From the NCBI GenBank assembly GCA_963830775.1, contig CAWHNT010000038.1, forward strand, positions 1-64,000: a stretch of 64,000 nucleotides of DNA, written 5' to 3'. Positions 1-8,394 of the stretch are shown here, piece by piece. Numbering within the stretch: the stretch's first letter is position 1; each line of letters opens with the position of its first letter. A model generated the notes under the pieces. It did no database searches, was not told the origin of the DNA, and saw only the letters and a list, made by a program, of their open reading frames with translations. The stretch is from CAWHNT01 sp963830775. GTDB lineage: Bacteria > Pseudomonadota > Alphaproteobacteria > Geminicoccales > Geminicoccaceae. A program made the position numbers and the translations under genes.

Positions 1-1
1 G

Positions 2-388
2 ACCTGGACCGCGGGCCTGAACTTCACGCCCGAGAAGAAGAAGTGGGACGACGAGCTCGTGGACGAGCTGGCGGCACTCCGGATGCCGGGCGACAACGAG
101 TTCTTCGAGAAGGCGCTGCAGACGGCCTTCGTCGGCACCGAGCTGCCGTTGGAGCTGTCGCGCAAGCGGATCGAGGTGATCGTGCTCACCGGCATCCACC
201 TCGACTGGTGCATCGAGGGCAATGCAAGGGCAGCGCGCGACAATGGCTACCTGCCGATCGTGATCGGCGATGCCTGCGGCTGCCAGAAGCCCGAGCAGGA
301 GGCGGCTGCCATGGAGCGCATCAACAACTTCTTCGCACCGGTGATCTCGTCGGACACGTTCGTGAAGCTGCTCAGCCGCTCGGCCTGA
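2..388 (+). CDS. Isochorismatase-like cysteine hydrolase, 3' part (gene starts before window)
   Basis: The frame is open from the first bases, so the N-terminus lies upstream of the window. The visible 128 residues are the C-terminal half of an isochorismatase/nicotinamidase-fold hydrolase: VIVLTGIHLDWCIEGNARAA carries the nucleophilic Cys in the usual strand-turn-helix, followed by GYLPIVIGDACG and a final helix with the family's typical spacing. Family members hydrolyse amides or vinyl ethers of small molecules; the substrate cannot be read from this part. It is convergent with the pirin gene, with a strong hairpin between the two stops. Family assignment is firm; function is open. Confidence 0.8.
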   Translation, partial: TWTAGLNFTPEKKKWDDELVDELAALRMPGDNEFFEKALQTAFVGTELPLELSRKRIEVIVLTGIHLDWCIEGNARAARDNGYLPIVIGDACGCQKPEQEAAAMERINNFFAPVISSDTFVKLLSRSA

Positions 389-396
389 GCTCCAGG

Positions 397-422
397 CCCT
401 CTCCCGCCTGCGCGGGAGAGGG
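397..422. terminator. Perfect hairpin between convergent genes
   Basis: An 11-bp perfect inverted repeat (CCCTCTCCCGC / GCGGGAGAGGG) with a 4-nt loop fills the 36 bases between two convergent stop codons. It can fold on either strand and probably ends transcription in both directions. There is no T-run, so it could also be a dispersed REP-like palindrome; I saw no second copy in the window. Confidence 0.6.
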
Positions 423-424
423 TC

Positions 425-1363
425 TCAGCTCGTGGGCGATCCCTCGCTGACGGCGGCTGCCCGCACCCGCGCTTCCGGCAGCGGGATGAACTCCTTCTCG
501 TCGCCGGGCACCTTGCCGAAACGGCCCTCCTTCCAGTCGGCCTTGGCCTGCTCGATCCTCTCCCGGGAGGAGGAGACGAAGTTCCAGAAGATGAAGCGCG
601 GCCCGTCCATGGCGGCCCCGCCCAGCAGGAGCAGCCGGGCACCCTCGGGCCCGGCCCGCAGGCTCATCCGGTCGCGGGCGCGGAACAGCAGCATGCGGCC
701 GGCCTCAAAGCGCGTGCCCGCGACCTCGACCGTGCCCTCGACGATGTAGGCCCCGCGTTCCTCGTGCTCGTCAGGCAGAGGCAGCGACGACCCCGGGGCC
801 AGGGCCGCGTCGGCATAGAAGAGCGGGGACGAGACCGCCACGGGTGCGGTGAGGCCCCAGCCGGTGCCGGCGATCAGGCGCAGATGCATGCCCGTCTCGT
901 CCGCGACCGGCAGCGTGGCTCCGGGATGATGCACGAACGCCGCCGCGGCCTCCTCCTGCACCTTCGGGAGTGCCACCCAGGACTGGATCCCGAACAGGCG
1001 GTTGCTGTGCGTCCGCAGCGCCGGATCGGTGCGCTCGGAATGGGCGATGCCGCGCCCGGCCGTCATCCAGTTCACGTCGCCGGGCCGGATCGCCTGGGCG
1101 CTGCCGAGGCTGTCCCGATGCAGGATCTCGCCCTCGAACAGGTAGGTGACGGTGGAGAGCCCGATATGCGGGTGCGGCCGCACATCGAGGCCGCGGCCGG
1201 TCAGGAACTCGCCCGGCCCCATCTGGTCGAAGAAGATGAACGGCCCCACCATCTGCCGCTCCTGCGCCGGCAAAGCGCGGCGGACCTCGAACCCGCCAAT
1301 GTCATGCGCACGGGGGACGATGACGGCCTCGATCCCGTCGGGCGGGAGGGCTATAGGGTCCAT
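425..1363 (-). CDS. Pirin family protein
   Basis: A 312-residue bicupin of the pirin family. The N-terminal cupin contains VGPFIFFDQMGPGEF and the metal-binding stretch DVRPHPHIGLSTVTYLFEG; the C-terminal cupin contains the GAYIVEGTVEV strand and the terminal GPRFIFWNFVSSS typical of pirins. Bacterial pirins are linked to quercetin dioxygenase-like activity or redox regulation, but the substrate is unknown here. I chose ATG at 1363 because GAGG lies 5 nt upstream; a GTG six bases earlier overlaps that Shine-Dalgarno sequence. The gene stands alone, convergent with the upstream hydrolase. Confidence 0.88.
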   Translation of the reverse strand: MDPIALPPDGIEAVIVPRAHDIGGFEVRRALPAQERQMVGPFIFFDQMGPGEFLTGRGLDVRPHPHIGLSTVTYLFEGEILHRDSLGSAQAIRPGDVNWMTAGRGIAHSERTDPALRTHSNRLFGIQSWVALPKVQEEAAAAFVHHPGATLPVADETGMHLRLIAGTGWGLTAPVAVSSPLFYADAALAPGSSLPLPDEHEERGAYIVEGTVEVAGTRFEAGRMLLFRARDRMSLRAGPEGARLLLLGGAAMDGPRFIFWNFVSSSRERIEQAKADWKEGRFGKVPGDEKEFIPLPEARVRAAAVSEGSPTS

Positions 1364-1490
1364 GGCCACCTCGCATCTGGGTCACGGGCACGACAGACCG
1401 ACCCGACCCTCTCGATTGTAGTGCGGCCGCTTTGGCGCGGCGAGTGGCTGGTGATCGCGCCCGCCGCACGAGGCCGGAAGGAGGTCGCCG

Positions 1491-1724
1491 ATGACGTTGA
1501 GCTTTCTCGTGTTCAAGGGCGTGCTGGTCCTGGCCGCCCTGGCCTTTGCCGTGCGTGAGGTGATCGTCACCGGCCGGCCCGACAGCAATCCCGAGCTCAC
1601 CCGCAAGCTGCTGCGCGTCTTCTCGGCCGGCGAGCGGGCACGGCGGCCGATCGCTCCCGCCCCGCCGCCAGCGGCGGCACCCACCGAGCCTGCCGAGCCC
1701 GAGCTTCCGCGCCGGGCCGCCTGA
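1491..1724 (+). CDS. Small single-pass membrane protein, unknown
   Basis: A 77-residue ORF with a good Shine-Dalgarno sequence (GGAGG, 8 nt before ATG). Residues about 5-22 (FLVFKGVLVLAALAFAVREV) form a hydrophobic segment; the rest is a charged linker and a Pro/Ala-rich tail (APPPAAAPTEPAEPELPRR). The layout suggests a membrane-anchored protein with a disordered cytoplasmic tail. I do not recognise a family. The strong ribosome site and hydrophobic pattern favour a real gene. Confidence 0.55.
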   Translation: MTLSFLVFKGVLVLAALAFAVREVIVTGRPDSNPELTRKLLRVFSAGERARRPIAPAPPPAAAPTEPAEPELPRRAA

Positions 1725-1790
1725 TCCAGGCCAGGGTGCCAGAGGCAGGAACTCTCGCGCCCGAGCGGCGGTGATCCGCGCGGCCCGACG

Positions 1791-2516
1791 CTAGAAATGG
1801 AGGAAGTCGCCGGCGGCAAGGTCGATCTTGCCGCTGAGCTCGATCTCCAGCTCGACCGCTGCGTCGCTGTCGGCATTCACCTCGACGATCGTCCGGTTGC
1901 CGCTGAAGTGATAGCCGACCTCGCCCGGGTCATCGGCATCGTCCTTGCCGACGAAGGTGAAGGCGTAGAGCGACGGCGAGACCGGGCCGAAGATCATGCC
2001 CAGGTCGATCCTGTCGCCCTGCGCGTGGCTGAAGTCCTTGATGAGGTCGCGCTGGTTCCCGGGGTTGCTGTCGCCGAAGGAGTAGCGGAAGGTGTCCGCA
2101 CCCTCGCCGCCCCACATCGTATCGCCGCCGGCTCCGCCCGTGATCCCGTCGGCACCCTTGTAGGCACGGATCTCGTCGGCACCGGCACCACCGTCGAAGA
2201 GGTTGGCACCGTCCGTGCCGTAGAGCTTGTCCCCTGCGCCTCCGCCCTGGGCGCCCTCGATGCCGATCAGCAGGTCGCCCTCGGCCGTTCCGCCCTTGCC
2301 GTAGCCGATGCCCAGCCTTCCGCCGCCGCTCAGATGGACCTCCACGGCGGAAATCGAATCACGGTAGTCGGCCGAGTCCGAGCCGGCATCGCCGAACAGG
2401 CTGTCGCCGCCGAATCCGCCGCGCAGGGTATCGTTGCCGCCGGCACCATGCAGCTCATCGGCACCGTTCGTGCCGACGAGGAAATCGATGCCATTGTCGC
2501 CGACCATCTTGACCAC
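1791..2516 (-). CDS. Short RTX (hemolysin-type calcium-binding repeat) protein
   Basis: A 241-residue protein made largely of RTX nonapeptides: NGADELHGAGGNDTLRGG and GGDSLFGDAGSD near the N-terminus, then LFDGGAGADEI, GITGGAGGDTMWGGEGADTF in the middle. The repeats bind calcium in a parallel beta-roll, and such proteins usually leave the cell by a type I exporter that reads a C-terminal signal. The C-terminus (SGKIDLAAGDFLHF) is acidic and ends in hydrophobic residues, as in RTX secretion signals. GTG start with AGGAG 7 nt upstream. No enzymatic domain is attached and no HlyB/D/TolC genes are nearby. Confidence 0.85.
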   Translation of the reverse strand: MVKMVGDNGIDFLVGTNGADELHGAGGNDTLRGGFGGDSLFGDAGSDSADYRDSISAVEVHLSGGGRLGIGYGKGGTAEGDLLIGIEGAQGGGAGDKLYGTDGANLFDGGAGADEIRAYKGADGITGGAGGDTMWGGEGADTFRYSFGDSNPGNQRDLIKDFSHAQGDRIDLGMIFGPVSPSLYAFTFVGKDDADDPGEVGYHFSGNRTIVEVNADSDAAVELEIELSGKIDLAAGDFLHF

Positions 2517-2616
2517 GATACGCTCCTGAGCTCCGGCGACGGCCCGCCCTTCGCCCGGTCCCCAAGAGATCGCACGGCACCTGTTTCAGCCGGATCACGC
2601 TGCGCCAGTCGCTGTT

Positions 2617-3558
2617 TCAGCCCGGTCCCGATAGACCGATCCGGTGGCTGCCCTCTCCCTCGATGAACGCCCTCTGCTTTGCGATCTCGCCGGCCAGGAA
2701 GTCGAGGAACACGCGCACCCGGGCGGCGTGGCGGAGGTCGGGGTGGGTGAGGAGCCAGAGGTCGGCGGCCCAGCCGGGCTCGGGCGGTGCCAGACGGACG
2801 AGAGCCGGCCTCGCGTCGGCGATGAAGCAAGGGAGCGGGCCGATGCCGATGCCGGCCTCGACCGCCTCGGCCAGGCCCAGCACGGTGTTGACGCGGTAGG
2901 CGATCCGCTCGGGGCGGACATGCTCGGTGATCGAGCGGGTCGCGCTCAGGGCCCCCAGGCCTTCGCCGGGCGCCACCCAGCTCCGCCCGTAAAGCTGCTG
3001 GAGCCCGACCGCCTCGGGCCCGGGGAAGTCCATGCCCCGGCCGTAGAGCGCCCAGGCGATCCGGGCGACGCGGCGCCCGACCAGGGTCTCGGGCGGGCTG
3101 TCGGTGGCGCGGATCGCCACGTCGGCATCGCGCTTGGAGAGGTTGAGGGGCTGGTTGCCCAGCACGATGTCGAGCCGCACGTCGGGGCACTGGGCCTGGA
3201 AGCGGGCGAAGAGCGGCGTTAGCAGGTGGACGAGAAGCGTGTCGCTCGTGGTCACGCGCAGCTCGCCGGCGGGCGAGAGGGCCTTGCCGGCGAGCTTGCG
3301 GGTGAAGTCGGCAATGTCCTCGTCCATCCGCTCCGCCAGCGCCAGCATCTCCTCGCCGGCGGTAGTGAGCGCATAGCCTGTGCGGTGGCGCTCGAAGAGC
3401 TTGTTCCCCAGCGCCGCCTCGACCTGCCCCAGCCGCCGGAACATGGTCGAGTGGTTCACGCCCAGCCGCTCCGCGGCTCCGGTCAGACCCCGGGCCTCGG
3501 CCACCGCCTTGACCAGGCGGAAGTCGTCCCAGGCGAGGTCCTTGGGCGGCTGGGCCAT
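2617..3558 (-). CDS. LysR family transcriptional regulator (quinone-stress locus)
   Basis: A 313-residue LysR-type regulator. The N-terminal winged helix-turn-helix is clear (LTGAAERLGVNHSTMFRRLGQVEAALGNKLFERH), followed by a periplasmic-binding-protein-like effector domain (LRVTTSDTLLVHLLTPLF onward). I start it at ATG 3558 because translation further upstream gives only low-complexity sequence. It lies 10 nt downstream of doxX and divergent from the ring-cleaving dioxygenase gene; the palindrome at 4094-4107 is a likely operator. By analogy with aromatic/quinone sensors it probably controls the dioxygenase/hydrolase pair. Confidence 0.85.
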   Translation of the reverse strand: MAQPPKDLAWDDFRLVKAVAEARGLTGAAERLGVNHSTMFRRLGQVEAALGNKLFERHRTGYALTTAGEEMLALAERMDEDIADFTRKLAGKALSPAGELRVTTSDTLLVHLLTPLFARFQAQCPDVRLDIVLGNQPLNLSKRDADVAIRATDSPPETLVGRRVARIAWALYGRGMDFPGPEAVGLQQLYGRSWVAPGEGLGALSATRSITEHVRPERIAYRVNTVLGLAEAVEAGIGIGPLPCFIADARPALVRLAPPEPGWAADLWLLTHPDLRHAARVRVFLDFLAGEIAKQRAFIEGEGSHRIGLSGPG

Positions 3559-3568
3559 GGTGAAGCGC

Positions 3569-4006
3569 TCAGGCCGGGCGCGGCACGGTGCGGCCGGCCT
3601 CGAGGCCCGGCAGGGTGGCCGGGCGAGCGGCCAGGGCACCATCGCCGATCAGGACGTGGGCCAGGGCAGCCATGGCCAGGAACGCCGGATACTCCCAGCC
3701 GCCGTTGGGGGCGTTGAAGACCCAGCCGTTCGGGGCGTGGATGACAAGGGCACCCAGGAGGATCGGCAGCAGCGCCAGCGAGACGAGGCGGCCGTAGAAG
3801 CCGGCGAGGATCGCCACGCCGCCGATCACCTCGGCCAGGATGATGGGCCAGGCGAGGATGGTCGGCAGGCCGACGCTGCCGAGGAAGCCCTCGAAGCCGG
3901 GCACGCTGAACACCGCCACCTTGAGGTAGGCGTGGGCGATGAACATGACCCCCAGGGCCGCGCGCAGGGCAAGAGCACCATAGGGGGCAAGACGGTTGTC
4001 GATCAT
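3569..4006 (-). CDS. DoxX family membrane protein
   Basis: A 145-residue protein with four hydrophobic segments typical of DoxX: ALALRAALGVMFIAHAYLKV, the ILAEVIGGVAILAGF core, ALLPILLGALVIHAPNGW and FLAMAALAHVLIG. DoxX proteins are inner-membrane proteins, often paired with quinone- or thiol-stress enzymes (MhqP-like in Firmicutes). ATG 4006 has GGAG 8 nt upstream; a start 17 codons earlier lacks a ribosome site. It is the first gene of a two-gene unit with lysR, transcribed away from the dioxygenase gene. Confidence 0.85.
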   Translation of the reverse strand: MIDNRLAPYGALALRAALGVMFIAHAYLKVAVFSVPGFEGFLGSVGLPTILAWPIILAEVIGGVAILAGFYGRLVSLALLPILLGALVIHAPNGWVFNAPNGGWEYPAFLAMAALAHVLIGDGALAARPATLPGLEAGRTVPRPA

Positions 4007-4093
4007 GGCCGGAACTCCGTGGCCGGTGGTTGGTGACCCGGAGGATGGGGCTTCCACAGATGCCGATCAAACAGCGATCCTGCAAGATCGAGC

Positions 4094-4107
4094 TTGCACG
4101 CGTGCAA
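4094..4107. promoter_or_regulatory. Palindromic operator between doxX and the dioxygenase gene
   Basis: TTGCACGCGTGCAA is a perfect 14-bp palindrome of the T-N11-A form preferred by LysR regulators. It lies in the 188-bp divergent intergenic region, 87 bp before the dioxygenase start. A TGCAAG half-site precedes it by about 12 bp. It is the natural binding-site candidate for the LysR protein encoded at 2617-3558. Confidence 0.5.
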
Positions 4108-4194
4108 TGAACAGGCCCTGGCGCCGCTCCCGGCGGTGGGCCATCTGAGCGGCACGGCAAGGGCGATGGAGTCGCCCGAAAGAGGACATGGGTC

Positions 4195-5127
4195 ATGCAG
4201 CGGAACGGCATCCACCACGTGACGGCGATCTCCGGCCCGGCGCGCCGCAATGTCGACTTCTACACCGGCACGCTCGGGCTGCGCCTGGTGAAGAAGACGG
4301 TGAACTTCGACGATCCCGGCACCTACCATCTCTACTATGGCGATGAGACCGGCTCGCCCGGCACCATTCTCACCTTCTTCCCCTGGGAGCATGTGGCACC
4401 GGGCCGGCTGGGCGTCGGCCAGACCCGTGAGACGCTGTTCCGCGTGCCGGAGCAGGCGATCGGCTACTGGACCCACCGGCTGATCGAGCAGGGTGTCCCG
4501 CACGAGGCGGCGGTGAAGCGCTTCGGCGAGACCGTGCTCTCCTTCAAGGACCGGGACGGGATGCAGCTTGCGCTCGTCGCTGTCCCCGGGGCCGAGAACG
4601 AGCCTGCCTGGAGCGGCGGCGACGTTCCGGCCGAGCACGCGATCCGCGGCTTCCACGGCGTCAGCCTGCTGATCGAGGAGGTGGCACCCACGGCGGCGAT
4701 CCTGACCGACGTCCTGGGCTTCGCCGAGGCCGGCCACGAGGGCTCGACCTTGCGCTTCAAGGCAGCGGACACGGGCATCGGTGGCGTCGTCGACATCCAG
4801 GCCGCCGGCGGCTTCCTCGCCGGGCGGATGGGCGGCGGCTCGGTCCACCACATCGCCTTCCGTGCCGCCAGCGACGAGGTGCAGGCGGCAATGGCGCGCA
4901 AGCTGGCCCGGGACCACCACCTCCCGACCACCGAGCAGAAGGACCGCAACTATTTCCGCTCGATCTACTTCCGCGAGCCCGGCGGCATCCTGTTCGAGAT
5001 CGCGACCGACGATCCGGGCTTCGCCGCGGACGAGCCGGTGGCCACGCTGGGGCAGGCCCTGAAGCTGCCGCCGTTCCTGGAGTCCCGCCGCCGCGAGATC
5101 GAGGCCACCCTGCCGCCGGTGGCGTGA
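4195..5127 (+). CDS. Ring-cleaving dioxygenase of the VOC superfamily (MhqO-like)
   Basis: A 310-residue two-module vicinal-oxygen-chelate protein. Module one begins GIHHVTAISGPARRNVDFYTGTLGLRLVKKTVNFDDP, the signature of the MhqO/PcpA-like ring-cleaving dioxygenases; module two has HGVSLLIEEVAPTAAILTDVLGF, GGSVHHIAFRA and GGILFEIATDDPGF, with His and Glu positioned as metal ligands. Family enzymes open hydroquinone or catechol rings with Fe(II). It overlaps the hydrolase gene downstream and faces doxX/lysR, an arrangement repeated in bacterial quinone-detoxification loci. Exact substrate unknown. Confidence 0.88.
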   Translation: MQRNGIHHVTAISGPARRNVDFYTGTLGLRLVKKTVNFDDPGTYHLYYGDETGSPGTILTFFPWEHVAPGRLGVGQTRETLFRVPEQAIGYWTHRLIEQGVPHEAAVKRFGETVLSFKDRDGMQLALVAVPGAENEPAWSGGDVPAEHAIRGFHGVSLLIEEVAPTAAILTDVLGFAEAGHEGSTLRFKAADTGIGGVVDIQAAGGFLAGRMGGGSVHHIAFRAASDEVQAAMARKLARDHHLPTTEQKDRNYFRSIYFREPGGILFEIATDDPGFAADEPVATLGQALKLPPFLESRRREIEATLPPVA

Positions 5128-5177
5128 TCCTGCCTCCCTCCTTCGTGCCGCAGGCATGGGGGAGGGAGCTTCATCGA

Positions 5178-5828
5178 GTGACGCAAACCGAGATCACCAT
5201 GACCAGCACCGAACTTTCGTTCGTCCATCATTTCGAGGCCGCGACCCGGCCTGCTGCGCCGGCCCTGCTGCTCCTGCACGGGACGGGCGGGGACGAGACC
5301 GACCTGCTCCCGCTCGGGCGGGCGGTGGCACAAGGTGCTGCCCTCCTCTCGCCGCGCGGAAAGGTCCTGGAGAACGGCATGCCGCGCTTCTTCCGGCGGC
5401 TGGCCGAGGGCGTGTTCGACGAGGCCGACCTGCGGCACCGGGCGGACGAGCTCGCCCGGTTCGTGACGGAAGCGCGTGAGACCTACGGGCTGCCGGCTCC
5501 GATCGCCATCGGCTTCTCCAACGGTGCGAATATCGCGGCGGCACTGCTCCTGCTGCACCCGGGCGTGTTGGCCGGCGCCGCCCTGCTGCGGGCCATGGTG
5601 CCGCTGCGCGACCCGCCGCCTGCCGACCTGCGCGGCACGCCGGTCCTCCTGCTCTCGGGAGCCGCCGACCCGATCGTGCCGGCCGAGAACGCGGCCCGGC
5701 TGGCGCGCACGCTCGGCAACGCCGGGGCCGTCGTCACGCATCGGACCCTGCCGGTCGGGCATGGGCTGTCCCAGGCCGACCTCGCGGTCACCAGCTCATG
5801 GCTGACACAGCTGGCAGCGCCCGCCTGA
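5178..5828 (+). CDS. Alpha/beta hydrolase (MhqD/YpfH-type carboxylesterase)
   Basis: A 216-residue serine hydrolase: LLLLHGTGGDETDLLPLGRA at the N-terminus, nucleophile elbow GFSNGAN, acid-loop region LLSGAADPIVP and catalytic His in LPVGHGLS. This is the MhqD/phospholipase-carboxylesterase subfamily that accompanies MhqO-type dioxygenases and may hydrolyse ring-cleavage or conjugate products. The frame is open from 5124. I prefer GTG 5178, which has GGAG about 9 nt upstream; ATG 5199 is also possible. Confidence 0.83.
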   Translation: MTQTEITMTSTELSFVHHFEAATRPAAPALLLLHGTGGDETDLLPLGRAVAQGAALLSPRGKVLENGMPRFFRRLAEGVFDEADLRHRADELARFVTEARETYGLPAPIAIGFSNGANIAAALLLLHPGVLAGAALLRAMVPLRDPPPADLRGTPVLLLSGAADPIVPAENAARLARTLGNAGAVVTHRTLPVGHGLSQADLAVTSSWLTQLAAPA

Positions 5829-5830
5829 CC

Positions 5831-6508
5831 TCAGGCCGCGTGCGGATGCCCATCGCCGCCGGCGGCCACCTCGTTCTCCGTGGCCATGCCCGGTCCGGGG
5901 ATGAGACGTGGGCCGGTGCGGCCTGCCGATGCCAGCATCAGCACGTTGCCCGCCGGCGCCGCGCGGCGCGGTGCCGCGATCGGGCGCCAGGATTCGGGCT
6001 GGGGAATGATGCAGCGCGCGCGCAGGGCGGTCCGCACCGGCAGGGCCGGCGGGCGCGCCGTGCCGGTCTCGGCCGGCCAGGCGAGCCTGCGGGAGTTCCG
6101 GGCCAGATCGGCGGAAAGCTGCCGCCCGAGCCGCATCGAGGCCACGAGCGCCTCGCGGAAGGCACGCACGCTCCGCTCCTTGCGCAGCTTCACGCCCAGG
6201 ACGCGGACATGCTCGCCGAAGAAGCCGTGCTCGACCTCGACCAAAGGCGAGGAGACATAGAGCCCTTCGACATGCATCCCGGGCGAGGCCGTCCGCGCCC
6301 TGCGGCCGAAATCGACCCGCCACCAGGCCCGCTTCACCGCCAGGAGCAGGTCGAGGCATGCGCGCCGATCGAGGCGGTAATGCTTCGGCACCCGCCGGTT
6401 GTCGGGCTCGTGATGGACGACTGCCAGGTGCCAGCTGCTGGCCCCGGCCACGATCTCGGGTCTGCTGGGTCCCGGCAACGGGGCCTTAGCGGTAAGGGTG
6501 AGAGACAT
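5831..6508 (-). CDS. Conserved-looking hypothetical protein, 225 aa
   Basis: I do not recognise a family. ATG 6508 has GGAG 8 nt upstream (GGAGGGCAGGCG-ATG), and the next 130 residues look like folded protein, with ordered stretches such as ASSWHLAVVHHEPDNRRVP, HVEGLYVSSPLVEVEHGFFG and VRVLGVKLRKERSVRAFREA. The last 90 residues are Arg/Pro/Ala-rich and may be disordered. No signal peptide or membrane segment. It ends 2 nt from the convergent hydrolase stop. Confidence 0.55.
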   Translation of the reverse strand: MSLTLTAKAPLPGPSRPEIVAGASSWHLAVVHHEPDNRRVPKHYRLDRRACLDLLLAVKRAWWRVDFGRRARTASPGMHVEGLYVSSPLVEVEHGFFGEHVRVLGVKLRKERSVRAFREALVASMRLGRQLSADLARNSRRLAWPAETGTARPPALPVRTALRARCIIPQPESWRPIAAPRRAAPAGNVLMLASAGRTGPRLIPGPGMATENEVAAGGDGHPHAA

Positions 6509-6707
6509 CGCCTGCCCTCCACGCTGCGAGCGCGCACCCCGCATGTTACCAACACCGAGATTAACCAACGATGAACAGCACGGGCGGCCGCGGCAGCAGT
6601 GAGAATGGCCTACCATAGCGCCGCCGGCGGTGATTTGAATCACATCACGGTGGGAGCCCGGGCAGCACCTGTCGTACGCGCCGGTATCCGAAGGGGGGCA
6701 TCAAGTC

Positions 6708-7505
6708 GTGGAAGATACGTACGAGGTGTTTGCGGTCCGCTACGCCCATCTCGGCAAGCGGACGCGGCGCGAGAGCTTCCTCGGGCTCGACCCGCATGAC
6801 GGGGCACCGTACCCGATCGACTATTACGTCTGGGTGGTGCGCAACGCGGAGCGCAGCTTCGTCGTCGACACCGGCTTCGACCGTGCGGAGGGCACGAAGC
6901 GCAACCGGGTGATCGAGCGCCTGCCGCGGGAAGGCCTGGCCATGCTCGGCGTGGACTGTGCTATGGCCGAGGACGTCATCATCACCCACCTGCACTACGA
7001 CCATGCGGGCACGCTCGACCATTTCCCCAAGGCCCGCCTCCACCTCCAGGAGGCGGAGATGGCCTACGCCACCGGCCGCTGCATGGGCTACGAGACCCTG
7101 CGCCATCCCTACAGCGTCGAGCATGTCTGCGGCATGGTCCGCCACGTCTTCGCCGGGCGCGTCGCCTTCCACGCCGGCGACGAGGAGGTCGCCCCCGGCC
7201 TCTCCGTCCACCTGATCGGCGGCCACGCCAAGGGCATCCAGGCGGTCCGGGTCCGCACCCGCCGCGGCTGGGTCGTGCTCGCCTCGGACGCCGCGCACTA
7301 CTACGAGAACTTCCTCGAGTACCGGCCCTTCATCATCGTCCACGACGTCGAGGCCACGCTCCGCGGCTACGACCGGATGCGCGTGCTGGCGTCGAGCGTC
7401 GACCACATCATCCCCGGCCACGACCCGGATGTGCTGCGCCGCTATCCCGCCGTGCCCGGCCTGGAAGGCATTGCCTGCCGCCTCGACGTGCCGCCCGGCA
7501 GTTGA
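6708..7505 (+). CDS. Metallo-beta-lactamase-fold hydrolase (N-acyl homoserine lactonase family)
   Basis: A 265-residue MBL-fold hydrolase. The zinc motif HLHYDH is at residues 94-99, with further ligands in GGHAKG, LASDAAHYYEN and HIIPGHDPDV; the N-terminal Y-x-W-V-V-R strand and the missing C-terminal insert match the AttM/AhlS lactonase group. Members open lactone rings of homoserine lactones or other small lactones. GTG start. It sits beside the operon that starts at 8489 but is convergent with the RpiR regulator, so a shared pathway is only suggested. Quorum quenching cannot be inferred from sequence alone. Confidence 0.8.
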   Translation: MEDTYEVFAVRYAHLGKRTRRESFLGLDPHDGAPYPIDYYVWVVRNAERSFVVDTGFDRAEGTKRNRVIERLPREGLAMLGVDCAMAEDVIITHLHYDHAGTLDHFPKARLHLQEAEMAYATGRCMGYETLRHPYSVEHVCGMVRHVFAGRVAFHAGDEEVAPGLSVHLIGGHAKGIQAVRVRTRRGWVVLASDAAHYYENFLEYRPFIIVHDVEATLRGYDRMRVLASSVDHIIPGHDPDVLRRYPAVPGLEGIACRLDVPPGS

Positions 7506-7515
7506 TGGGCTCCGA

Positions 7516-8388
7516 TCAGGGCTCGATGTCCTCCAGCACCCGGTGCAGGCGCTCGATCCGGGACAGGCGCTCGTGCGCGCGCGGGCCCAGGCGGGAGGCG
7601 AGGGCCGAGCAGAGCAGGTTGAGGAGGCTGACGGCCGCGACGTAGGAATCGAACATGGCCGAGCCGCGGCTGTGGCAGCGCAAGGTCAGCGTCGCCGGGG
7701 CAGCGCTCGCGGTGGCGGTGTGGTCGGTGACGTAGAGCACGTCGGCACCCAGCTCCCGTGCGGCCATCATGATCCGCCTCAGCAACGGCGGCCGGCGGCG
7801 GAAGCCTACCGCCAGCACCAGGTCACCGACGGCGAGCCCGGCCAGGTCCTCGGCGAGGTTGAGGCCGACGCTCGGCAGGAGGCGCACGTCGGGCCTGATC
7901 CCGGACATCACGCCCGCAGCATACGTTGCGAGCGCGAAGCTGTTGCGGAAGCCGACCACCCGCAGCTTGCGGGCCTGGGCCAGGAGGTCGATCGCCTGGG
8001 TGAGCTTGCCGGTATCCAGCGCCTCCAGCGTGGCCGTCAGCACCTGCACGTCACTGGTGAGGTGGCGGCCGACGGCAGCACCGAGGCTGGTGGCTGGCTC
8101 CTCGCCGTGCATGGCTTCGAGCGGCGAGCCCCAGCCCGGTCGTGGCCGTGCTCCGCGGCGCGCTTGCGCGTAGCCCTCGAAGCCGAGCCGGCGGAAGAAG
8201 CGTGCTGCCGTCGCGTTCGACACCCCAGCCGCCACCGCAAGCTCCCCGGCCGTGTAGCCGGCAAGGTCGCGCACCCGCTTCAGCACCACGTCCGCGAGCC
8301 GCCGCTCGCCGGCCGGCAGCCGCCCGTAGACCTCGAGGATTCGGCTCTCGAGCGGCAGGCCCGGCGCTGCCTCGTCGTCCTCGGTCAT
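7516..8388 (-). CDS. MurR/RpiR family transcriptional regulator
   Basis: A 290-residue regulator: N-terminal RpiR helix-turn-helix (LAGYTAGELAVAAGVSNATAARFFRRLGF) and a C-terminal SIS domain (KLRVVGFRNSFALATYAAGVM; GDLVLAVGFRRRPPLLRRIM). RpiR SIS domains normally sense phosphosugars, but many alphaproteobacterial relatives control amino-acid or polyamine catabolism. I chose ATG 8388 (MTEDDEAAP); the frame stays open upstream only as antisense of the next gene. It is divergent from the N-carbamoyl hydrolase operon, across a 100-bp region that holds an inverted repeat. Confidence 0.87.
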   Translation of the reverse strand: MTEDDEAAPGLPLESRILEVYGRLPAGERRLADVVLKRVRDLAGYTAGELAVAAGVSNATAARFFRRLGFEGYAQARRGARPRPGWGSPLEAMHGEEPATSLGAAVGRHLTSDVQVLTATLEALDTGKLTQAIDLLAQARKLRVVGFRNSFALATYAAGVMSGIRPDVRLLPSVGLNLAEDLAGLAVGDLVLAVGFRRRPPLLRRIMMAARELGADVLYVTDHTATASAAPATLTLRCHSRGSAMFDSYVAAVSLLNLLCSALASRLGPRAHERLSRIERLHRVLEDIEP

Positions 8389-8394
8389 GGATGC

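Noticed and set aside
5124..5177. Extended N-terminus of the MhqD-like hydrolase from 5124
   Set aside because: The extra residues (MILPPSFVPQAWG) are not family-like and there is no ribosome site; starts at 5178 or 5199 fit better.
6708..7505. Quorum-sensing locus around the lactonase-like gene
   Set aside because: No LuxI or LuxR gene is in the window; the MBL family has many non-quorum substrates.
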